DNA of 64,000 bases from Rhodanobacter denitrificans. Its GTDB lineage: Bacteria; Pseudomonadota; Gammaproteobacteria; Xanthomonadales; Rhodanobacteraceae. The stretch covers positions 1,116,001-1,180,000 of the forward strand of contig NC_020541.1 of the NCBI RefSeq assembly GCF_000230695.2, written 5' to 3'. Below the pieces are notes generated by a model. It did not search any database. It had not been told where the DNA came from and saw only the letters and a program-made list of their open reading frames with translations. Positions 1 through 9,113 of the stretch are shown here, in pieces. Both the position numbers and the translations under genes were made by a program. Every line of letters begins with the position of its first letter. Within the stretch, counting starts at the first letter, position 1.

Positions 1-86
1 TCCGCCGCCCGCCTCCAGGCTTTAAAGCCGCCGGCGCGAGCCCCATGTGGGATAGTCCAGGTTCGACCATAGGCAAGCTGACCCCC

Positions 87-1526
87 ATGGATTCATTGAT
101 CGCCCTTGCCGAAAGCAAGTTGTTGTTCCCCGGAGGCATCGCCACCGGCGACCTCGACCGCGTGTTCACCCAGCTGATGGGTCCATCGATCGATGCTGCC
201 GACCTGTACTTCCAGCATTCGCGCAGCGAGTCGTGGACGCTGGAGGAGGGCATCGTCAAGGACGGCAGCCACTCGATCGAGCAGGGCGTGGGCGTGCGCG
301 CGATCAGCGGCGAGAAGACCGGCTTCGCCTATTCCGACGAGATCGTACTGCCGCAGCTGCTGGAGGCATCCAGGGCCGCCCGCGCGATCGCCCGCGACGG
401 CCAGGGCGCCGGCAAGCCGCTGGCGCTGAACGGCGTACGCGCGCTGTACCCGGCGCTCGACCCGGTCGAGAGCCTGCCCAACCCCGACAAGATTGCACTG
501 CTGCGCGAGGTCGACGCGTACGCGCGCTCGCGCGATCCGCGCATCCGGCAGGTCATCGTCAGCCTGGCCGCCACCATCGACACCGTGCTGATCGCCGCCT
601 CCGACGGTACTCTGGCCGCCGACGTGCGCCCGCTGGTACGCATCAACGTGCAGGTGATCGCCGAGCAGAACGGCCGGCGCGAGCAGGGTTATGCCGGTGG
701 CGGTGGCCGCTACGGCTACCGCGAGCTGATCGAGAACGGCCGTGCGCTGCGCTTCGCCGACGAGGCGGTGCGCCAGGCGCTGGTGAACCTGGATTCGGTC
801 GACGCCCCGGCCGGCCAGATGACCGTGGTGCTCGGCCCCGGCTGGCCCGGCGTGCTGCTGCATGAGGCGATCGGCCACGGCCTCGAAGGTGACTTCAACC
901 GCAAGGGCAGCTCCGCCTTCGCCGGCCGCCTCGGCCAGCGCGTGGCGGCGAAGGGCGTCACCATCGTCGACGACGGCACCTTGCCCGGTCGACGCGGCTC
1001 GCTCAGCATCGACGACGAAGGCACCCCGAGCGAGTGCACCACGCTGATCGAGGATGGCATCCTCAAGGGTTACATGCAGGACAAGCTCAACGCGCGCCTG
1101 ATGGGCATGGCACCCACCGGCAACGGTCGCCGCGAATCCTTCACCGCGCTGCCGATGCCGCGCATGACCAATACCTACATGCTCGCTGGATCGCACGACC
1201 CGGCCGAGATCATCCGCTCGGTGAAGAAGGGCCTGTACGCGCCGAACTTCGGCGGCGGCCAGGTCGACATCACCAACGGCAAGTTCACCTTCTCCGCCAG
1301 CGAGGCCTACCTGATCGAGGACGGGAAAATCACTCGCCCGGTGAAGGGCGCCACGCTGATCGGCTCCGGCCCCGAGGTGCTCAACCGCGTCTCGATGATC
1401 GGCAACGACCTGGCGCTGGACGAGGGCGTCGGCGTGTGCGGCAAGGACGGGCAGAGCGTGCCGGTGGGCGTGGGGCAACCTACGTTGAAGATTGATGCGA
1501 TGACGGTGGGTGGTACGGCGGCGTAG
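87..1526 (+). CDS. tldD: Metalloprotease TldD
   Basis: Metal-bearing subunit of the TldD/PmbA (TldE) heterodimeric protease, a cytoplasmic enzyme that degrades unfolded peptides and matures peptide antibiotics such as microcin B17 in other bacteria. The zinc motif HEAIGH is visible at about residues 259-264, followed by GLEGD. At 479 aa the length fits the family (about 480). An in-frame ATG at 45 exists, but the family N-terminus ([10 protein letters not shown]) starts at 87. The partner pmbA lies about 3 kb downstream. Identification is secure. Confidence 0.96.
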   Translation: MDSLIALAESKLLFPGGIATGDLDRVFTQLMGPSIDAADLYFQHSRSESWTLEEGIVKDGSHSIEQGVGVRAISGEKTGFAYSDEIVLPQLLEASRAARAIARDGQGAGKPLALNGVRALYPALDPVESLPNPDKIALLREVDAYARSRDPRIRQVIVSLAATIDTVLIAASDGTLAADVRPLVRINVQVIAEQNGRREQGYAGGGGRYGYRELIENGRALRFADEAVRQALVNLDSVDAPAGQMTVVLGPGWPGVLLHEAIGHGLEGDFNRKGSSAFAGRLGQRVAAKGVTIVDDGTLPGRRGSLSIDDEGTPSECTTLIEDGILKGYMQDKLNARLMGMAPTGNGRRESFTALPMPRMTNTYMLAGSHDPAEIIRSVKKGLYAPNFGGGQVDITNGKFTFSASEAYLIEDGKITRPVKGATLIGSGPEVLNRVSMIGNDLALDEGVGVCGKDGQSVPVGVGQPTLKIDAMTVGGTAA

Positions 1527-1861
1527 GGCCGAGTCACCTTCTCTTTGCGTACTCACGCATGCACAGCTCATGTCCGCCATCGGCCGGAAGCGATCGCCCG
1601 AACGTGCACTCCGAGCGAGTTTTGCGCAGATGTCCCAGCGCGGCGATTCGCAATTTCCTGCATGCTTTCCTTGCGCCGGTGGCCGCCGATCGGGTGCGCC
1701 CGTGATGGCCCGGCGATATTCCGTGTGCTGCTGCAGCGCCTGCGACATTGCGCGCGAGAGACGTATCGCCGGCGTTTGATGGACGTCAATATCGGGGTCA
1801 TCCGATCGGCAAAGACTGCGCCTGCATCCAGCCATCACACTGGAATCGTGGGGAGCATGTC
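1527..1861. other. 335-bp intergenic region upstream of cytochrome-porin
   Basis: No credible gene is seen here. The region holds the FNR-like site listed separately and the ribosome binding site TGGGGAG at 1849-1855, six bases before the ATG at 1862. Open frames crossing it have no recognisable protein features. Confidence 0.5.
1776..1789 (+). promoter_or_regulatory. Candidate FNR/Anr-type binding site
   Basis: The sequence TTGATGGACGTCAA matches the FNR/Anr/Dnr consensus TTGAT-N4-ATCAA at 9 of 10 defined positions. Its centre is about 79 bases before the ATG of the cytochrome-porin gene. A class-II site centred at -41.5 would put transcription start near 1824, with a poor -10 around 1811-1817, as often seen at activator-dependent promoters. 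No other gene starts nearby on either strand. The regulatory role is inference. Confidence 0.5.
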
Positions 1862-3247
1862 ATGAACACTTGCCAGAATAGCCTCATTTCGAGCTGGTTC
1901 ACCGCCCTCGCTCGACCACCGCGCTGGGTCGTGCTGATCGCGCTCGCATGGCTGGGGATACCCACCCTGGCATCGGCGGTGCCCTCGTACGCGCGACAGA
2001 CCCAGCAGCCCTGCGTGGCTTGCCATGTGGGCGGCTTCGGGCCGGAGCTCACCCAGTTCGGACGCCAGTTCAAGCTGATGGGCTACACCATGAAGGTCGG
2101 CGAGCAGACCGACGTGCCGCTTTCGGCAATGCTGGTCGAGTCGTTCACCCACACGCAGAAAGCCCAGCCGGAGGCCCCGGCCAACGGCTTCGGCACCAAC
2201 AACAACACCGAGTTGCAGCAGGCGTCGGCGTTCCTGGCCGGCCGATTGAGCGAGCATATCGGCGTCTTCGCGCAGGCGACCTACTCCGAGAACGGCGGCC
2301 TGCTCGGCTGGGACAACATGGACTGGCGCTATGCGCGCATGTTCAGCCATGGCAGCCACAGCGGCATCTGGGGCATCTCGCTCAACAACAACCCCACCGT
2401 CAGCGACGTGTTCAACACCGCACCGGCGTGGAAGTACCCCTACATGTCGGCCGACCTGGCCCCCGGGGCGCCCGCCCAGCCGATGCTGCTCGGCGGCCTC
2501 GCCGCCCAGGTGGTCGGTGTCAGCGCCTACATGCAGCTGGACGGCGCCTGGTACATGGAGCTGGGCGGCTATCGCTCGCTGTCGCCGGCCTTCCTGCGCA
2601 GCGTCAATGGCCATTTCGACGGCCGCCTGAGCGGGGTCACGCCCTATGCGCGCCTGGCCTATACGTGGAACCTGCCCACCGGCAGCGTCTCCCTCGGCGG
2701 CTTCATGCTGAACATGCGCCGCGGACAGGTCGGCACCAACGCGGCCGGTGACGCGGTGGCGTTGCCCGGGCCGACGGACCGGTTCCGCGACTTCGGCATC
2801 GATGCCAGCTACATGTACATCAAGGACGATCACGCGATCACCGTCGACGGACTGTACGTCCACGAGAACCAGCGCCTGGATGCCACCTACGGCGGTGGCG
2901 GATCGGACCATCTGCGCAACAGCCTGCAGTCGCTCAACCTCAAGGCCAGCTACTGGTACCGCCATACCTACGGCGTGACCCTGGCAACCTTCGTCGACAA
3001 CGGCAGCAAGGACGCCACGCTCTACGGCAACGACGGCTCACCGAACACCCAGGGCGAAAGCATCGAGCTCGGCTACAGCCCGTTTGGCCAGTCCAACTCG
3101 TGGGCGCAGCCGTGGGCCAACGTGCGGCTGGGCCTGGAGTACACGTACTTCAACCGTTTCAGCGGACGCGTGCACAACATCGACGGAGCAGGACGCAACG
3201 CCAGCGACAACAACACACTCTACTTCTACGTGTGGCTGGCGATCTGA
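1862..3247 (+). CDS. Cyc2-like outer-membrane cytochrome-porin fusion
   Basis: 461 aa. Residues 1-40 look like a signal peptide (arginines, then a hydrophobic stretch ending LASA). One c-type heme motif, CVACH, lies at residues 51-55 and is followed by FGPELTQFGRQFKLMGY, a signature shared by fused cytochrome-porins including the iron oxidase Cyc2. The remaining roughly 380 residues alternate polar and aromatic or hydrophobic residues with many Gly, Tyr, Trp and Asn, as in an outer-membrane beta-barrel, ending in the aromatic-rich LYFYVWLAI. Known Cyc2 proteins pass electrons from Fe(II) across the outer membrane; relatives of unknown substrate are widespread. The fusion architecture is visible; iron oxidation is not shown. 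The start has a strong SD (TGGGGAG). It is a single gene with noncoding DNA on both sides and an FNR-like site upstream, suggesting an accessory, redox-regulated function. Confidence 0.72.
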   Translation: MNTCQNSLISSWFTALARPPRWVVLIALAWLGIPTLASAVPSYARQTQQPCVACHVGGFGPELTQFGRQFKLMGYTMKVGEQTDVPLSAMLVESFTHTQKAQPEAPANGFGTNNNTELQQASAFLAGRLSEHIGVFAQATYSENGGLLGWDNMDWRYARMFSHGSHSGIWGISLNNNPTVSDVFNTAPAWKYPYMSADLAPGAPAQPMLLGGLAAQVVGVSAYMQLDGAWYMELGGYRSLSPAFLRSVNGHFDGRLSGVTPYARLAYTWNLPTGSVSLGGFMLNMRRGQVGTNAAGDAVALPGPTDRFRDFGIDASYMYIKDDHAITVDGLYVHENQRLDATYGGGGSDHLRNSLQSLNLKASYWYRHTYGVTLATFVDNGSKDATLYGNDGSPNTQGESIELGYSPFGQSNSWAQPWANVRLGLEYTYFNRFSGRVHNIDGAGRNASDNNTLYFYVWLAI

Positions 3248-3560
3248 GCGTGCGTCGATGAAAATGGGCGGTGCTGGTGCAAGCGGTCACGGATGCCCAT
3301 TGGGATCAGATGGACGTCCATATGGCAACAGAGTTCGTTGGCCATGAGTCCTTCGACGAGCCCAGGGCAGGCGCAGTGAAGTCGAAGGGCGATTGCCGCG
3401 AAGTTATGTCGATGCTTGACTGGTGGAGCTAAAGCGAAGGGCTTTCGGCTGCCGCAAGTGGCCGAAGGCCCTTTGTTCTGAATGCCACGGAGAGCCAAGG
3501 GCATCGCGCACGACCAAAGGAAGTCCCTTGTGGACAGGAGCGCTCCTGCGGGCTGATGCG
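3248..3560. other. 313-bp repeat-containing region between convergent genes
   Basis: No gene is supported. The region contains an inverted repeat (CCTTCGAC at 3350-3357 and GTCGAAGG at 3381-3388) resembling dispersed proteobacterial CTTCGAC repeats, a terminator-like hairpin at 3437-3477, and a 14-bp palindrome CAGGAGCGCTCCTG at 3535-3548 related to the GGAGC repeats elsewhere in the window. Confidence 0.5.
3437..3477 (+). terminator. Hairpin terminator after cytochrome-porin gene
   Basis: A 13-bp stem (AAGGGCTTTCGGC with GCCGAAGGCCCTT, one G-T pair) around an 11-nt loop is followed by a short T-rich tail (TTTGTT). It lies between convergent genes. Confidence 0.5.
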
Positions 3561-4112
3561 TCAGCCTTCGGCCGAATCGCCCGCCTGCAGATCCTTCAGC
3601 AACTGGAAGATCTCCCGGTACGCCCGCGGCGGCTTGTTCGGCGTGTCCTTCTCGATGCGCACCTGGCGCACCAGCGAGCGCAGGTGCTGGCGATCGACCT
3701 GCGGATGCTCGGCGATCAGTTCGGAGAGCGCGCTTTCGTCCTCGGCAACCAGCCGGTCGCGCATCGCCTCCAGGCGGTGCATCGCGGCGGTTTCCTGGCG
3801 CTGCTTCTCGCGGTTCTCGCCGAGTTCGGCGCGCACGGCGGCGAAGTCCTCGTCGCCGTAGCGGCGCATCACCTTGGCGAGGAAGGCGAGCTGGCGCTTC
3901 TTCGCGCCGTGCGAAGTGATGCGGCGGGTGACGTCGACCTCGCGGCGCACGTCTTCGGGGAGGGCCAGCTTGGCCAGCTTGCTCGGCGGCAACTCGATCA
4001 GCTGGCCGGCCAGGGTCAGGATGGCCAGCGCCTCGCGGCGCTGCTGGGTACGGCTGGGGCCGTAGTCCGCGTCGTCGAGTTCGGTCTGGTTGCGGCTGCG
4101 GCTCGGGCTCAC
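3561..4112 (-). CDS. darP: Ribosome biogenesis factor DarP (YjgA, DUF615)
   Basis: DarP assists late assembly of the 50S ribosomal subunit. The translation shows the DUF615 pattern: an acidic N-terminal stretch (ELDDADYGPSRTQQRREA), then LPLS-like segments (LIELPPSKLAKL), a highly charged helical middle and a C-terminal region containing DRQHLRSLVRQ and the lysine/arginine-rich PNKPPRAYREIFQ. No ATG fits. GTG at 4112 gives 183 aa, the usual length, and begins just after the upstream DUF1653 gene ends at 4142. The two are probably co-transcribed. Confidence 0.92.
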   Translation of the reverse strand: MSPSRSRNQTELDDADYGPSRTQQRREALAILTLAGQLIELPPSKLAKLALPEDVRREVDVTRRITSHGAKKRQLAFLAKVMRRYGDEDFAAVRAELGENREKQRQETAAMHRLEAMRDRLVAEDESALSELIAEHPQVDRQHLRSLVRQVRIEKDTPNKPPRAYREIFQLLKDLQAGDSAEG

Positions 4113-4141
4113 GGGTTCATTCCAGAGGAAAAACGGGTGGA

Positions 4142-4411
4142 TCAGGCGTGCGGGTCGTTGCTGGCTAGCCCGGTCGGGCCTGGTCCGGCCGGGTCCAGCT
4201 CGGCCTGTTCCAGCGCGAAGCGGGCGATCGGCTCGCCGTCCAGCTCGATGGTCTCGCTGAACATCGCGGCAGGGCGCACCCACAGGCCGTGATCGCCGTA
4301 GAGCGCCTGGTAGACCACCAGCGGTTCCATCGTTTCGCTATGGCGGGCGGTGCCCAGCACGCGGTAGCGCTGACCCTTGTAGTGACGATAGATGCCGGCG
4401 GTGGGTTGCAT
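4142..4411 (-). CDS. DUF1653 domain-containing protein
   Basis: 89 aa protein with the conserved DUF1653 pattern: an N-terminal IYRHYKGQRYRVLGTARHSET segment, a central LVVYQALYGDHGLWVRP segment and MFSETIELDG. Members are small cytoplasmic proteins of unknown biochemical function. It lies 29 bp before darP on the same strand and is divergent from pmbA across about 107 bp that should hold both promoters. Confidence 0.85.
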   Translation of the reverse strand: MQPTAGIYRHYKGQRYRVLGTARHSETMEPLVVYQALYGDHGLWVRPAAMFSETIELDGEPIARFALEQAELDPAGPGPTGLASNDPHA

Positions 4412-4518
4412 GGACGTTCTCCGCAGCTCTTTTCATTTCGCCGCCGCGCCCCCACGTTTCGGGGTCGGCGGTCGCGAACCGCTTATTCTACCCGCCTATC
4501 TCTCAGGAAAACCCGAAC

Positions 4519-5886
4519 GTGAGCGAAGTTGCCATCAGCCAGGACCGCAGTCTTTACGAGCTTGATCGCCTGGCGGAGCTGGCCGAGGACGTGATCCGCC
4601 GCGCCCGCGCCGCCGGCGCCAGCCAGGCCGAGGTGGCGGCGAGCATTGACACGGGCTTGAGCGTGAACGTGCGCCTGGGCGAGGTGGAAACGGTGGAACA
4701 CACCCGCGACCGCGGTTTCGGGCTCACCGTGTATTTCGGCCAGCGCAAGGGCTCGGCCAGCACCGCCGATCTCCACCCCGATTCGATCCAGGCCACGTTG
4801 GAGCAGGCCTGCGCGATCGCCCGCTACACCGAGGCCGACCCGGCCGCCGGGCTGGCCGATGCGGCGCGCATGGCCACCGCGTTTCCCGATCTCGACCTGT
4901 GGCATCCGTGGGCCATCGACACCGCGCAGGCGATCGCGCTGGGCGTCGCCATCGAGGACGCCGGCCGCGCCCATGCCGGCATCAGCAATTCCGACGGCGC
5001 CAGCGTGCAGGCGGGCGAAGGGCTGTCGGTGTACGCGAATTCGCACGGCTTCGTCGGGCGCGAGCGCGGCACGCGGCATGCGCTGTCGCTGGCGCTGATC
5101 GCCGGCGAGGGCGACGGCATGCAGCGCGACTACTGGTACGACAGCGTGCGCGCTGCCGGCGATTTCATCAGTGCGCAGGCGCTCGGCGACAAGGCCGCCG
5201 AACGCACGCTGGCGCGCATGGGTGCGCGCAGCTTGTCGACGCGGCAGTGCCCGGTGCTGTTCGCGCCGGAGCTGGCGCGCGGGTTGGTCGGCCATCTGCT
5301 CGGCGCGGTCAGCGGCGGCGCGCTGTACCGCCAGGCCAGCTTCCTGCTCGACCACGCCGGCAAGCGGATCATGCCGGCGTGGCTGAACATCGACGAGCGG
5401 CCGCATCTGCCGCGCGGCCAGGGCTCGGGCAACTTCGACGCGGAGGGCGTGGCCACCGTCGACGGCGCGCTGGTCGAGGGCGGCGTGCTGGCGCGCTACG
5501 TGCTGGGCAGCTATTCGGCGCGCAAGCTCGGACTGCCATCGACCGGCAATGCCGGTGGCGTGCACAACCTGATCGTGGAGCCGGGCAGCGTCGACGGCGA
5601 GCGCAGCGACTTCGACGGCATGCTGCAGCGCCTGGGCAACGGCCTGCTGGTGACCGAAGTGATGGGCCAGGGCGTGTCCACCGTCACCGGCGATTATTCG
5701 CGCGGCGCGGCGGGGTTCTGGGTGGAAAACGGCGCGATCGCCTACCCGGTCGAGGGCATCACCATCGCGGCGAACCTGCGCGACATGTTCGCCGGCATCG
5801 TCGCGGTGGGCGCCGACGTCGACCCGCGCTCGCACATCCTCACCGGCTCGATCCTGCTCGAGCGCATGACCGTGGCGGGCGAGTAG
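4519..5886 (+). CDS. pmbA: Metalloprotease PmbA (TldE)
   Basis: Second subunit of the TldD/TldE protease. The 455-aa product matches the family length of about 450. It shows the conserved TldE features RDRGFGLTVYFGQRKGSAS near the N-terminus and TGNAGGVHNL and VMGQGVSTVTGDYSRGAAG near the C-terminus, and lacks the HExxxH zinc site carried by TldD. Translation starts with GTG preceded by AGGAAA (4505-4510). It is divergent from the DUF1653 and darP genes. Confidence 0.95.
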   Translation: MSEVAISQDRSLYELDRLAELAEDVIRRARAAGASQAEVAASIDTGLSVNVRLGEVETVEHTRDRGFGLTVYFGQRKGSASTADLHPDSIQATLEQACAIARYTEADPAAGLADAARMATAFPDLDLWHPWAIDTAQAIALGVAIEDAGRAHAGISNSDGASVQAGEGLSVYANSHGFVGRERGTRHALSLALIAGEGDGMQRDYWYDSVRAAGDFISAQALGDKAAERTLARMGARSLSTRQCPVLFAPELARGLVGHLLGAVSGGALYRQASFLLDHAGKRIMPAWLNIDERPHLPRGQGSGNFDAEGVATVDGALVEGGVLARYVLGSYSARKLGLPSTGNAGGVHNLIVEPGSVDGERSDFDGMLQRLGNGLLVTEVMGQGVSTVTGDYSRGAAGFWVENGAIAYPVEGITIAANLRDMFAGIVAVGADVDPRSHILTGSILLERMTVAGE

Positions 5887-6124
5887 TAGCGATTGCCGTA
5901 AGAGTGCGGTTGCCCCCTTGTCGCCCTCAAAGCTCTTGCCTCTGATGCTCTCTGCCCTGGATGCAGCAGGAGCAAAGAGACAAGAACATCGCGCACAGGG
6001 CGCGCCCCGGCGTTGACGGCTCGCAGATTCATGCGGCAAAGCGACGCGAGCCTTGCTAGCATCGGCGCAACCGGCCAGTCGCCGGCGAGCCGTCGACGCA
6101 AGTTCCCACTACAAGGAGATGCGC

Positions 6125-6526
6125 ATGAGCGTTCCACCCGAGTCCGTCATTCCGCCCCCGCCGAGCGAGCCGCCGATGGCCGGGGGGCCTTCCGCCGAGG
6201 AGCGTCAATGGGCGATGTTCGCGCACCTGTCCGCGCTGGTCGGCGTGATCATCCCGTTGGGCAGCATCATCGGGCCGCTGGTGATCTGGCTGATCAAGAA
6301 GGACACCATGCCGTTCGTCAACGACCAGGGCAAGGAAGCGCTGAACTTCAACATCACCGTGGGGATCGCCGCCGTGGTGAGCTGGATCCTGTGCTTCATC
6401 CTGATCGGCTTCCTGCTGCTGGCGGTGTTGGCGGTCGGCTGGGTGGTGTTCGTGATCATCGCCACGATCAAGGCGAACGAAGGCACCACCTACCGCTACC
6501 CGTTCACGCTGCGGCTGGTCAGCTGA
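6125..6526 (+). CDS. DUF4870 (Tic20-like) small membrane protein
   Basis: 133 aa. A proline-rich cytoplasmic N-terminus of about 25 residues is followed by the DUF4870 signature EERQWAMFAHLSALVG, then hydrophobic segments at about residues 38-62 and 82-118, and the typical FVNDQGKEALNFNI motif between them. Function is unknown; family members are inner-membrane proteins. A ribosome binding site (AAGGAG) precedes the ATG and a strong terminator follows, so it is probably monocistronic. Confidence 0.85.
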   Translation: MSVPPESVIPPPPSEPPMAGGPSAEERQWAMFAHLSALVGVIIPLGSIIGPLVIWLIKKDTMPFVNDQGKEALNFNITVGIAAVVSWILCFILIGFLLLAVLAVGWVVFVIIATIKANEGTTYRYPFTLRLVS

Positions 6527-6550
6527 GCCAGTCGACGCTGCGGTGAAACG

Positions 6551-6575
6551 AGGGCGGCGCAAGCCGCCCTTTTTC
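6551..6575 (+). terminator. Rho-independent terminator after DUF4870 gene
   Basis: An eight-bp GC-rich stem, AGGGCGGC with GCCGCCCT, around the loop GCAA is followed by TTTT. It sits between convergent genes (the DUF4870 gene and ispA). Confidence 0.85.
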
Positions 6576-6592
6576 GTGCGGCGCGAGGGGCT

Positions 6593-7492
6593 TCAGTAGC
6601 GGCGATGGGCGGCGTACCGCGCCAGTTCTTCCAGCAGCCCGGCACGTTTGCCCAGCGGGACGATCGCGGCCAGCGCGGCGTCGGTCAGCTCGGCCAGTCG
6701 CGCGCGCGAGGCGTCGAGGCCGATGATCGAGGGGAAGGTGGGCTTGGCGGCGGCGGCGTCCTTGCCGGCGGTCTTGCCGATCACCGCCGATTCGCCTTCC
6801 ACGTCGAGGATGTCGTCGCGCACCTGGAAGGCCAGGCCGACCGCGTGCGCGTAGCGGTCCAGCGCCTGCAGCGCGTTGGCGTCGGCGCCGGCTGCGAGCG
6901 CGCCCAGTTGCACCGAGGCGCGGATCAGCGCGCCGGTCTTGCAGGCGTGCATGTGTTCCAGTGCGTCCAGCGTCAGCGCCTGGCCGACCGCCGCCAGGTC
7001 CAGTGCCTGGCCACCGGCCATGCCCTCGGCGCCGCAGGCGCGGCCCAGCGCACGCAGCATGGCGACGCCGGTGGCCGCGTCGGCGCGGCGTGCGGCATCG
7101 TCGGCGAGGATCTCGAACGCCAGCGCCTGCAGCGCGTCGCCGGCGAGGATCGCCATCGCCTCGCCGAACACCACATGGCAGGTCGGGCGGCCGCGGCGCA
7201 GCGCGTCGTCGTCCATCGCGGGCAGGTCGTCATGCACCAGCGAGTAGGCGTGGATCAGTTCCACCGCGCATGCGGCGGCATCCAGCGACGGACCGTCTTC
7301 GCCCAGTGCATGCGCGCCGGCGTAGACCAGCAGCGGGCGCAGCCGCTTGCCACCGCCGAGCACGGCGTAGCGCATCGCGCGATGCAGTTCGGCGGGGGAG
7401 TAGTCGGCCGGCGGCAGGCTGTGGTCCAGCGCCTGTTCGGCGCGGGCGATCAGCGACTGCAGGGCGGGGCCAAGCTCAGAGTTCGGGTTCAA
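6593..7492 (-). CDS. ispA: (2E,6E)-farnesyl diphosphate synthase
   Basis: Makes farnesyl diphosphate from isopentenyl and dimethylallyl diphosphates in the cytoplasm. Both aspartate-rich motifs are visible: DDLPAMDDD in the middle third and DDILD in the C-terminal third, with GGGKRLRP near the N-terminus. No ATG or GTG fits near the family N-terminus; TTG at 7492 gives 299 aa, the usual length, and overlaps the end of xseB by 17 bp, implying coupled translation. In many bacteria xseB-ispA is followed by dxs; dxs is not here. Confidence 0.95.
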   Translation of the reverse strand: MNPNSELGPALQSLIARAEQALDHSLPPADYSPAELHRAMRYAVLGGGKRLRPLLVYAGAHALGEDGPSLDAAACAVELIHAYSLVHDDLPAMDDDALRRGRPTCHVVFGEAMAILAGDALQALAFEILADDAARRADAATGVAMLRALGRACGAEGMAGGQALDLAAVGQALTLDALEHMHACKTGALIRASVQLGALAAGADANALQALDRYAHAVGLAFQVRDDILDVEGESAVIGKTAGKDAAAAKPTFPSIIGLDASRARLAELTDAALAAIVPLGKRAGLLEELARYAAHRRY

Positions 7493-7733
7493 ACGGTTCG
7501 GCGCTGTCGGGGGCTTCGGGGTCGAGCAGCAGCCGCACGCGCAGTTCGGCCTGCTCCAGCGACTGCTGGCAATGGCGGAACAGGCCGATGCCGCGCTCGA
7601 ACGAGGCCAGCGATTCATCCAGGCTCATCTCGCCGCTCTCCATCTTCGCGACCAGTTGCTCCAGCTCGTCGAGGGAGTGTTCGAAATCGGCGGCGGGCGG
7701 GGTCTTGCCGGGGGTGGGAGCGGTCTTGGCCAT
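7476..7733 (-). CDS. xseB: Exodeoxyribonuclease VII small subunit
   Basis: 85-aa helical subunit of exonuclease VII, which degrades single-stranded DNA. It shows the family pattern [32 protein letters not shown], with the conserved leucine heptads. The ATG at 7733 is preferred over an in-frame TTG three codons upstream. It overlaps ispA. The large subunit xseA is not in this window. Confidence 0.93.
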   Translation of the reverse strand: MAKTAPTPGKTPPAADFEHSLDELEQLVAKMESGEMSLDESLASFERGIGLFRHCQQSLEQAELRVRLLLDPEAPDSAEPFEPEL

Positions 7734-7808
7734 GGCCCGCAACGCTAGCGCAGCGGCTGTCCGGAATCAATCTGCGCGGGCTGCGGAGCGGCGTTGGCGT
7801 GACCTGGA

Positions 7809-9113
7809 TCAGCGCCCCGCGCGCCAGCGCGGCGATGTGCCGGCCTGGCGGAAAATTGCCGCGCCACGGGCGCTGATCCAGCGGTCGGCCACCGCGACCA
7901 GCTCGTCGTCGGCGTACAGCAGCGGACAGGCGTGGCGCCGCCACGGCGGCAGCTGCGCCTGCTGGAACAGGTCGCGCAGCTCGCGCGTGTGCGCGTCGCC
8001 GTCGGGCTTGATGCGCTCGCCGCCGCGGCGCAGGCGCACCAGCAGCGGCTCGGCGAGACGGGTGTCCTCGATGGCCAGGGTCAGTTCGCCGCCGTCGGGG
8101 AGTGCCAGGGGCTCGCCGCGCCAGCGCACCTGCCAGCCGGCGTCGACGGCGCGCCCGGGCGGCAGCGCCCACAGCCGGCCTTTCCAGATGTGCAGTTCGG
8201 TACCGGCCCAGCGGACGCATGGCAGCTGGCCGGCACGCGCGCCGCACTGGCGTTCGATCTGCCGGCGTTGCGCCTTGCCGGGGGCGCGCAGGCCGCGCGC
8301 GTGCAGCCAGTGGTCGAGCAAGGGCTCGCGCAGCGCCGGCGCCAGCGCCAGCCAGCCGAGGGCGTCGAGGCTGCCGCTGGCCGCGTCGTGCAGCGCGTCG
8401 AAGGCGGCCAGCCAGTGCGCTTGCAGTGCGTCCGCCGCGGCGCGGCACAGGGCGGCGCTGTGCAGGATCGAATCCACTGCTTGCGGCCAGTGCCGCGCCA
8501 GCCGCGGCAGGATCTCCTGGCGCAGCTGGTTGCGCGCGAGGCGGGTGTCGGCGTTGGAGGGGTCGTCGATGCATTCGAGCCGGTGTGCCGCCACGTAATC
8601 GCGCAACTGCCGCCGCGACAGCGCCAGCAGCGGGCGCCACAGCTGGCCGCGGCCGAACGGGCGCAGCGCGCGCATGCCGCCGAGTCCTTCCGGTCCGGCG
8701 CCGCGCAACAGTTTCAGCAGTACCGTCTCGGCCTGGTCGTCGCGATGGTGGCCGAGCAGCAGGCAGTCGCCTTCGCGCAGTTGCATCGCCAGCGCGGCGT
8801 AGCGCGCGTCGCGTGCGGCGGCTTCCACGCCCAGCCCGGTGTCGCCGTCGACCCGCACGCGCAGCACCTCGCACGGCACGTCCAGGGCGGCGCAGAAGCG
8901 CTCGCAGTGCGCCGCCCATGCCGCGCTGTCCGGGTGCAGCGCGTGGTCGACATGCAGCGCGCGCAGTCCGTGCATGCGTGCGGCCGGCAACTGCGCCAGC
9001 GCATGCAGCAGGGCGCTGGAATCCGGGCCACCGCTGAACGCCACGCACAGCCCTGCCGGCAACGGCATGGACGCCAGCGCAGCCTGCAGGTGCTGGTGCA
9101 GCGGCTCGTTCAC
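7809..9113 (-). CDS. tilS: tRNA(Ile)-lysidine synthase
   Basis: Modifies C34 of the CAU anticodon of tRNA-Ile2 to lysidine, changing both charging and decoding. The ATP-binding PP-loop SGGPDSS lies at about residues 27-33 and HVDHALHP and GHHRDDQAET follow, as in the family. Length 434 aa agrees with E. coli TilS (432). The GTG start at 9113 overlaps the TGA of the upstream NYN gene by 4 bp (GTGA). The C-terminal domain (about residues 310-434) is divergent but of the expected size. Confidence 0.95.
   Translation of the reverse strand: MNEPLHQHLQAALASMPLPAGLCVAFSGGPDSSALLHALAQLPAARMHGLRALHVDHALHPDSAAWAAHCERFCAALDVPCEVLRVRVDGDTGLGVEAAARDARYAALAMQLREGDCLLLGHHRDDQAETVLLKLLRGAGPEGLGGMRALRPFGRGQLWRPLLALSRRQLRDYVAAHRLECIDDPSNADTRLARNQLRQEILPRLARHWPQAVDSILHSAALCRAAADALQAHWLAAFDALHDAASGSLDALGWLALAPALREPLLDHWLHARGLRAPGKAQRRQIERQCGARAGQLPCVRWAGTELHIWKGRLWALPPGRAVDAGWQVRWRGEPLALPDGGELTLAIEDTRLAEPLLVRLRRGGERIKPDGDAHTRELRDLFQQAQLPPWRRHACPLLYADDELVAVADRWISARGAAIFRQAGTSPRWRAGR

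Noticed and set aside
1..86. Possible end of an upstream gene before tldD
   Set aside because: Too short to identify; no frame shows recognisable protein sequence.
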